Assembly: GCA_946478985.1 (NCBI GenBank)
Contig: CAMLDZ010000026.1
Span: forward strand, 1 to 33,947
DNA length: 33,947 bases
From: an uncultured Solimonas sp.
Lineage (GTDB): Bacteria; Pseudomonadota; Gammaproteobacteria; Nevskiales; Nevskiaceae
Direction of reading: 5' to 3'
Of this stretch, positions 32,885 through 33,947 are shown piece by piece. How positions within the stretch are numbered: the stretch's first letter is position 1; the number at the start of each line of letters is the position of its first letter. The notes under the pieces were generated by a model that saw only the letters and a program-made list of their open reading frames with translations, made no database searches and was not told the origin of the DNA. A program made the translations under genes and the position numbers.

Positions 32885-33947
32885 ATGAATACTGATAAGA
32901 GAATGTTGGGACTGCGCCGCAAGGCTGCAGCTGCGCCGCGATACGCGCTGGCGCCGCTTGCGGCGGCGACGATACTGATGAGTGGAGTAGCGCGCGCAGA
33001 CTGGTTCGACGACACCTATGTCTCGCCGATGTTCTCGTACGCCATCGCCGACGACGATCGCCATACCAAGGACGGCATCGGCGGTACCCTGGGCTTCGGC
33101 TGGCGGCTGACGGAGCGCACCGAGCTGGAATTGCTCGGCACCTATCTCAAGTACAAGTCGGACGGTGACTATGCCTGCACCGGCCCGCTCGGCGGTAACG
33201 CGACCTGCCCGGCGCGCAGCGACGAGCTCGGCGGTGGTGGTGTCGGCATCAACTCCTTCCTGACGCCGGGGCCGGGCGGTCCGTTCATTCATATGGACGT
33301 GATGGCCGCCGACGAGGCTTACCTGCACGCCGGCCTGGGCTACGACTTCGCCTTCACCAAGAGCGGCATGGCCTTGCGCGCCGAAGCGCTGCTGCAGGGC
33401 GATGTCGACGGTAAATACAAGGAGCCCTTGTTCAACATCGGCCTGCGCATTCCGCTCGGCACGCCGCACGATCCGGTGCTGCCGCCGCCGATGCCGGCTC
33501 CGGTCGCGGTCGTCGAGCCGACGCCGCCGCCCCCGCCGCCGCCGCCGCCGCCGCCATGCGAGGTCCAGGCCGGCGCGCCGGTCGACTTCAGCAGTTGCAA
33601 GACGGGCGACACCGTGGTGCTGCGTGGCGTCAACTTCGATTTCGACAAGTCGACGCTGACCAGCGACGCCCAGCTGATTCTCGATGGCGTCGCCGAAGCC
33701 TTGACCAAGCGCGCCGACATCAAGGTCGAAGTCGATGGCCATACCGACAGCAAGGGCACGGACAGCTATAACCAGAAGCTGTCGCAGCGCCGCGCCAAAT
33801 CGGTGGTCACGTATCTGACCGGCAAGGGTATTGCCTCCGACCGCCTGAGCTCGAAGGGCTTTGGCGAATCGGCACCGATCGCCGACAACGCGACCGACGA
33901 AGGGCGCGAGCTGAATCGCCGCGTCGAACTCAAGGTGCTGGAAGCGA
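32885..33947 (+). CDS. OmpA-family outer-membrane protein (3' end outside window)
   Basis: 354 residues are visible and the frame runs off the window. A signal peptide (positively charged, then LAPLAAATILMSGVARA) is followed by an N-terminal beta-barrel (DWFDDTYVSPMFSYAIADDD, LHAGLGYDFAFTKSG, FNIGLRIPLG), then a linker with about eleven consecutive prolines. A pair of cysteines (CEVQAGAPVDFSSC) precedes the C-terminal OmpA peptidoglycan-binding domain from about residue 235 (NFDFDKSTLTSDAQ, VDGHTDSKGTDSYNQKLSQR, GFGESAPIADNATDEGRELN, RRVELKV). The layout resembles OprF/OmpA. AAAGGG lies before ATG 32885. It is downstream of a sigma-54 promoter and a NasT-type attenuator, an unexpected regulation for a porin-like structural protein. 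Confidence 0.92.
   Translation, partial: MNTDKRMLGLRRKAAAAPRYALAPLAAATILMSGVARADWFDDTYVSPMFSYAIADDDRHTKDGIGGTLGFGWRLTERTELELLGTYLKYKSDGDYACTGPLGGNATCPARSDELGGGGVGINSFLTPGPGGPFIHMDVMAADEAYLHAGLGYDFAFTKSGMALRAEALLQGDVDGKYKEPLFNIGLRIPLGTPHDPVLPPPMPAPVAVVEPTPPPPPPPPPPPCEVQAGAPVDFSSCKTGDTVVLRGVNFDFDKSTLTSDAQLILDGVAEALTKRADIKVEVDGHTDSKGTDSYNQKLSQRRAKSVVTYLTGKGIASDRLSSKGFGESAPIADNATDEGRELNRRVELKVLEA

Noticed and set aside
1..33947. CRISPR arrays, tRNA or rRNA genes, insertion sequences, prophage or integrase genes
   Set aside because: No regularly spaced repeats, no tRNA T-loop/acceptor combinations, no transposase or integrase motifs were seen on either strand.

Overview
The window is high-GC (roughly 65-70%) and densely coded in the manner of a free-living gammaproteobacterium. 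Gene content (Orn, PpsA/PpsR, RecR, OmpW, a PhoP/PhoQ-like pair, DUF1329 with an MMPL/RND exporter, DUF3034) suggests a Nevskiales/Solimonadaceae- or Xanthomonadales-like lineage. This placement is inference; no rRNA, tRNA, phage, IS element or CRISPR array was seen.

Layout. 1-8977 is mostly core metabolism: the tail of an unidentified gene, a gene-free stretch with two hairpin terminators, a catalytically dead-looking RNase T2 homologue overlapping ppsA, ppsR diverging from ppsA, recR, phhB, a reverse-transsulfuration pair (cystathionine gamma-lyase and beta-synthase) and orn. 9346-14248 is envelope and signalling: a GDSL lipoprotein plus OmpW operon converging, over a bidirectional terminator, on a glycine-zipper protein / PepSY protein / PhoP-like regulator / PhoQ-like kinase set. 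14412-18901 is a TetR - MMPL exporter - DUF1329 operon.

19149-33947 holds the most interesting material. nasT (ANTAR RNA-binding antiterminator) and nasS (its NrtA-like sensor partner) are followed by a sigma-54 promoter, a leader with two hexaloop hairpins of the ANTAR-target type (A at loop position 1, G at position 4), and an operon for a 65-residue membrane peptide, two large exported TPR proteins, a TPR lipoprotein and a small exported protein. About 11 kb further on are two divergent sigma-54 promoters. One is identical over 18 nt to the nasS-adjacent one. Each is followed by paired hexaloop hairpins whose second 3' arm is shared with a strong intrinsic terminator, which is the textbook NasT attenuator layout. 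The leftward one reads into DUF3034 barrel - secreted truncated globin - FMN-binding protein - PepSY membrane protein - EF-hand protein - ApbE flavin transferase. The rightward one reads into an OmpA-family protein cut off by the window end.

Working model (inference): NasS/NasT plus sigma-54 control at least three operons of cell-envelope proteins here, rather than nitrate reductase or nitrate transport genes, none of which are in the window. The leftward operon looks like an extracytosolic flavin/haem redox module (ApbE would attach FMN to the FMN-binding protein, PepSY could carry electrons through the membrane, the globin would act in the periplasm), switched on by a nitrate- or nitrite-type signal.
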